Part shown: positions 5,453 through 6,746 of the stretch, piece by piece
Position numbering within the stretch: the stretch's first letter is position 1
Layout: every line of letters starts with the position of its first letter
DNA from: an uncultured Clostridia bacterium
Lineage (GTDB): Bacteria > Bacillota > Clostridia > Christensenellales > Borkfalkiaceae
Direction of reading: 5' to 3'
Assembly (NCBI GenBank): GCA_900557285.1
Contig: USSJ01000070.1
Span: forward strand, 1-6,746
DNA length: 6,746 nucleotides
Position numbers and translations under genes: made by a program
Notes under the pieces: generated by a model
Databases searched by the model: none
The model's input: only the letters and a program-made list of their open reading frames with translations
Told to the model about the DNA's origin: nothing

Positions 5453-6181
5453 ATGGATACGGGCAGGGAACAGATTGATTTGTTTTTGCGTCGCTGTGAC
5501 GAATTGATGCAGTCGAAATTTATCATAGCAGACACGAAAATCGGGGAACTTCTGCAGGCGATCGCGGCGTCGGATCTCCTGTATGCGTTTTTCAGGGATA
5601 TCACGAAAGATTTCGATTATCCTGCGGCGAAGAGTAAATATATGAACTATGCGCCGTACGGGAAGACGCAAAAAAAACTGTTGTTTCCGGAAGATCCTGC
5701 GGAAAAGCTTGCGTTCATATTTTGCCTTTTGATGGAGTTCGACAACAAAACATTGGATCTTGGCAGATTTTTACAGGAATATTTTTATGAAGACGGCAGC
5801 TTTTATGAAAGTTTTTATGCCTTTTGCAACCAGGTGGTAAAGCCTTTCAAAAATGCTGTGAAGGTCATGTTCAGCGAGTCTTTTGAAGCGGTCCCTTCGT
5901 CGGCGGAAGCGCAGGAAGAAAAGCATGGAAAAACCAAAAAGAAAGGTACGTATGGTTGTTTCAGCGTGGAAGAGGAGCGGAAACAGCTGTATGCGTCCAT
6001 GCTTCCGGACGGGAAGAAGGTGGACGGCATGCTGTTGCTGAATGCGCTGGAAAGGGCGAAAGACAAAGCGCTGCAGGCGGCGCTTTTGTGCGGATACATT
6101 TATTTTGCGCAGGCGGTCGGGCGCAAGCAGGCGGCGGAACTGGCGTCTGCGGAATTGGAAAAGAGAAAGGAGCGGTTATGA
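5453..6181 (+). CDS. Uncharacterised 242-residue helical protein, upstream partner of the Nudix gene
   Basis: I cannot assign this protein to a named family. It appears soluble and mostly helical, in two parts: residues 1-143 are rich in aromatics (for example DLLYAFFRDI at 41-50 and the EYFYEDGSFYESFYAF segment at 109-124), and residues 172-242 are highly charged, amphipathic helices ending in a Lys/Glu/Arg tail. Between them, about 145-168, lies a low-complexity polar linker with EE, KTKKKG and small residues. There is no signal peptide; a hydrophobic patch at 86-94 (LAFIFCLLM) is too short for a membrane span. The ATG at 5453 has AAAAAAGGAG ending 7 nt upstream and a promoter behind it. 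Its stop overlaps the Nudix start (ATGA), so translation of the two is probably coupled. The function is unknown. Confidence 0.88.
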   Translation: MDTGREQIDLFLRRCDELMQSKFIIADTKIGELLQAIAASDLLYAFFRDITKDFDYPAAKSKYMNYAPYGKTQKKLLFPEDPAEKLAFIFCLLMEFDNKTLDLGRFLQEYFYEDGSFYESFYAFCNQVVKPFKNAVKVMFSESFEAVPSSAEAQEEKHGKTKKKGTYGCFSVEEERKQLYASMLPDGKKVDGMLLLNALERAKDKALQAALLCGYIYFAQAVGRKQAAELASAELEKRKERL

Positions 6182-6714
6182 ATCTGACAGAAAAGACGAT
6201 CAAAAAGAATGTGGTATACCGCGGGAAAATCATCAACGTCCGCTGCGACGATGCGCAGCTTCCGGACGGAAAGCCGTGCAAGCGTGAAATGGTGGAGCAT
6301 CCGGGCGGGGCAAGCGTTTTGTATGTACGGGACGGGAAGATCCTTTTAGTGCGGCAGTTCCGGTATGTATACGGGGAGGAATTGCTGGAAATACCGGCCG
6401 GAAAACTCAATCCCGGGGAAGACCCTGCAATGACGGCGGCAAGGGAACTGGAGGAAGAAACGGGATGGATCCCCGAGAAAGTCGAACATCTGTATACGAT
6501 GTATCCCACGCCCGGATATACCAACGAAAAAATTTATATTTACCGTGCGGAAGGGGTGCGGGAAGGTACGGTGCATCCCGACGAAGATGAATTTCTCTGT
6601 GCGGCGTTTTATCCGGTGGGAGAAGTTGCAAAAATGATCCGGGACGGGAGCATCCGCGACGCCAAGACGATCATTGCCGTACAAAGGTATCTTCTCGATC
6701 ATAAAGACCGCTAA
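6178..6714 (+). CDS. nudF: Nudix hydrolase, ADP-ribose pyrophosphatase type
   Basis: This 178-residue protein should cleave ADP-ribose, or a related nucleoside diphosphate sugar, to AMP and a sugar phosphate in the cytoplasm. The Nudix box GX5EX7REUXEEXGU is complete at residues 75-97 (G75, E81, R89, E90, the EE pair at 93-94, G96), except that the final hydrophobic is W97. An N-terminal swapped-strand domain (1-45) with YRGKIINVR, the RQFRY segment (59-63), EIPAGK (71-76) and YPTPGYTNE (109-117), where a proline lies about 15 residues past the box, are typical of ADP-ribose pyrophosphatases; PDEDE (134-138) fits the acidic catalytic loop. AAAGGAG (6166-6172) lies 5 nt before the ATG, which overlaps the upstream stop. 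The open frame reaches further back inside the previous gene, but that extension is a shadow. Length is slightly shorter than E. coli NudF (about 209). Confidence 0.92.
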   Translation: MNLTEKTIKKNVVYRGKIINVRCDDAQLPDGKPCKREMVEHPGGASVLYVRDGKILLVRQFRYVYGEELLEIPAGKLNPGEDPAMTAARELEEETGWIPEKVEHLYTMYPTPGYTNEKIYIYRAEGVREGTVHPDEDEFLCAAFYPVGEVAKMIRDGSIRDAKTIIAVQRYLLDHKDR

Positions 6715-6746
6715 ATTAAGCGCGAGAAAATTTGTGAAGATCGGAA

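Overview
The window looks like a stretch of chromosome from an anaerobic Clostridia-type Firmicute. The evidence is a moderate base composition, strong AGGAGG-type ribosome binding sites, sigma-A-like promoters (TTGnnn-N17-TATAAT) and clade-typical small proteins: a His-less HPr-like protein, a DUF4364 winged-helix protein and a TSCPD/TIGR03905 protein. I see no mobile element, CRISPR array, rRNA or tRNA. The genus cannot be named from sequence alone.

Layout. A minus-strand orphan gene of unknown function (250-1125) has its own promoter (1146-1174) and a strong terminator (123-163). Divergent from it is a plus-strand operon. Its first gene (1357-3024) encodes a complete HAD-superfamily phosphatase joined in frame to a complete AsnA-type aspartate-ammonia ligase. 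The second (3049-3774) encodes a cytosolic glycerophosphodiester phosphodiesterase. A 16-bp-stem terminator (3810-3848) closes the operon. A non-coding convergent spacer follows. Then comes a minus-strand cluster, listed in transcription order: HPr-like protein (5295-5071), terminator (5030-5001), DUF4364 protein (4966-4442), TSCPD protein (4401-4135), terminator (4111-4082). Divergent from the HPr-like gene is a plus-strand operon of an uncharacterised 242-residue protein (5453-6181) overlapping by ATGA an ADP-ribose-pyrophosphatase-type Nudix hydrolase (6178-6714). The window ends just after that gene.

How the parts may work together. AsnA makes asparagine from aspartate, ammonia and ATP, releasing AMP and PPi. 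The fused HAD domain has all four catalytic motifs and could act on a phosphorylated by-product, but its substrate is unknown. The HPr-like protein keeps the regulatory serine and lacks the phosphocarrier histidine, which resembles Crh and suggests signalling rather than sugar transport. The Nudix enzyme is a nucleotide-sugar housekeeping hydrolase.

The most noteworthy points are: the HAD-AsnA fusion with a good internal ribosome binding site at the AsnA start; a promoter placed so close to the fusion gene's only sensible start codon that its mRNA should be leaderless; the His-less HPr-like protein; and two uncharacterised proteins. Several start codons are set shorter than the longest open frame, because the longer versions run into promoters or terminators.
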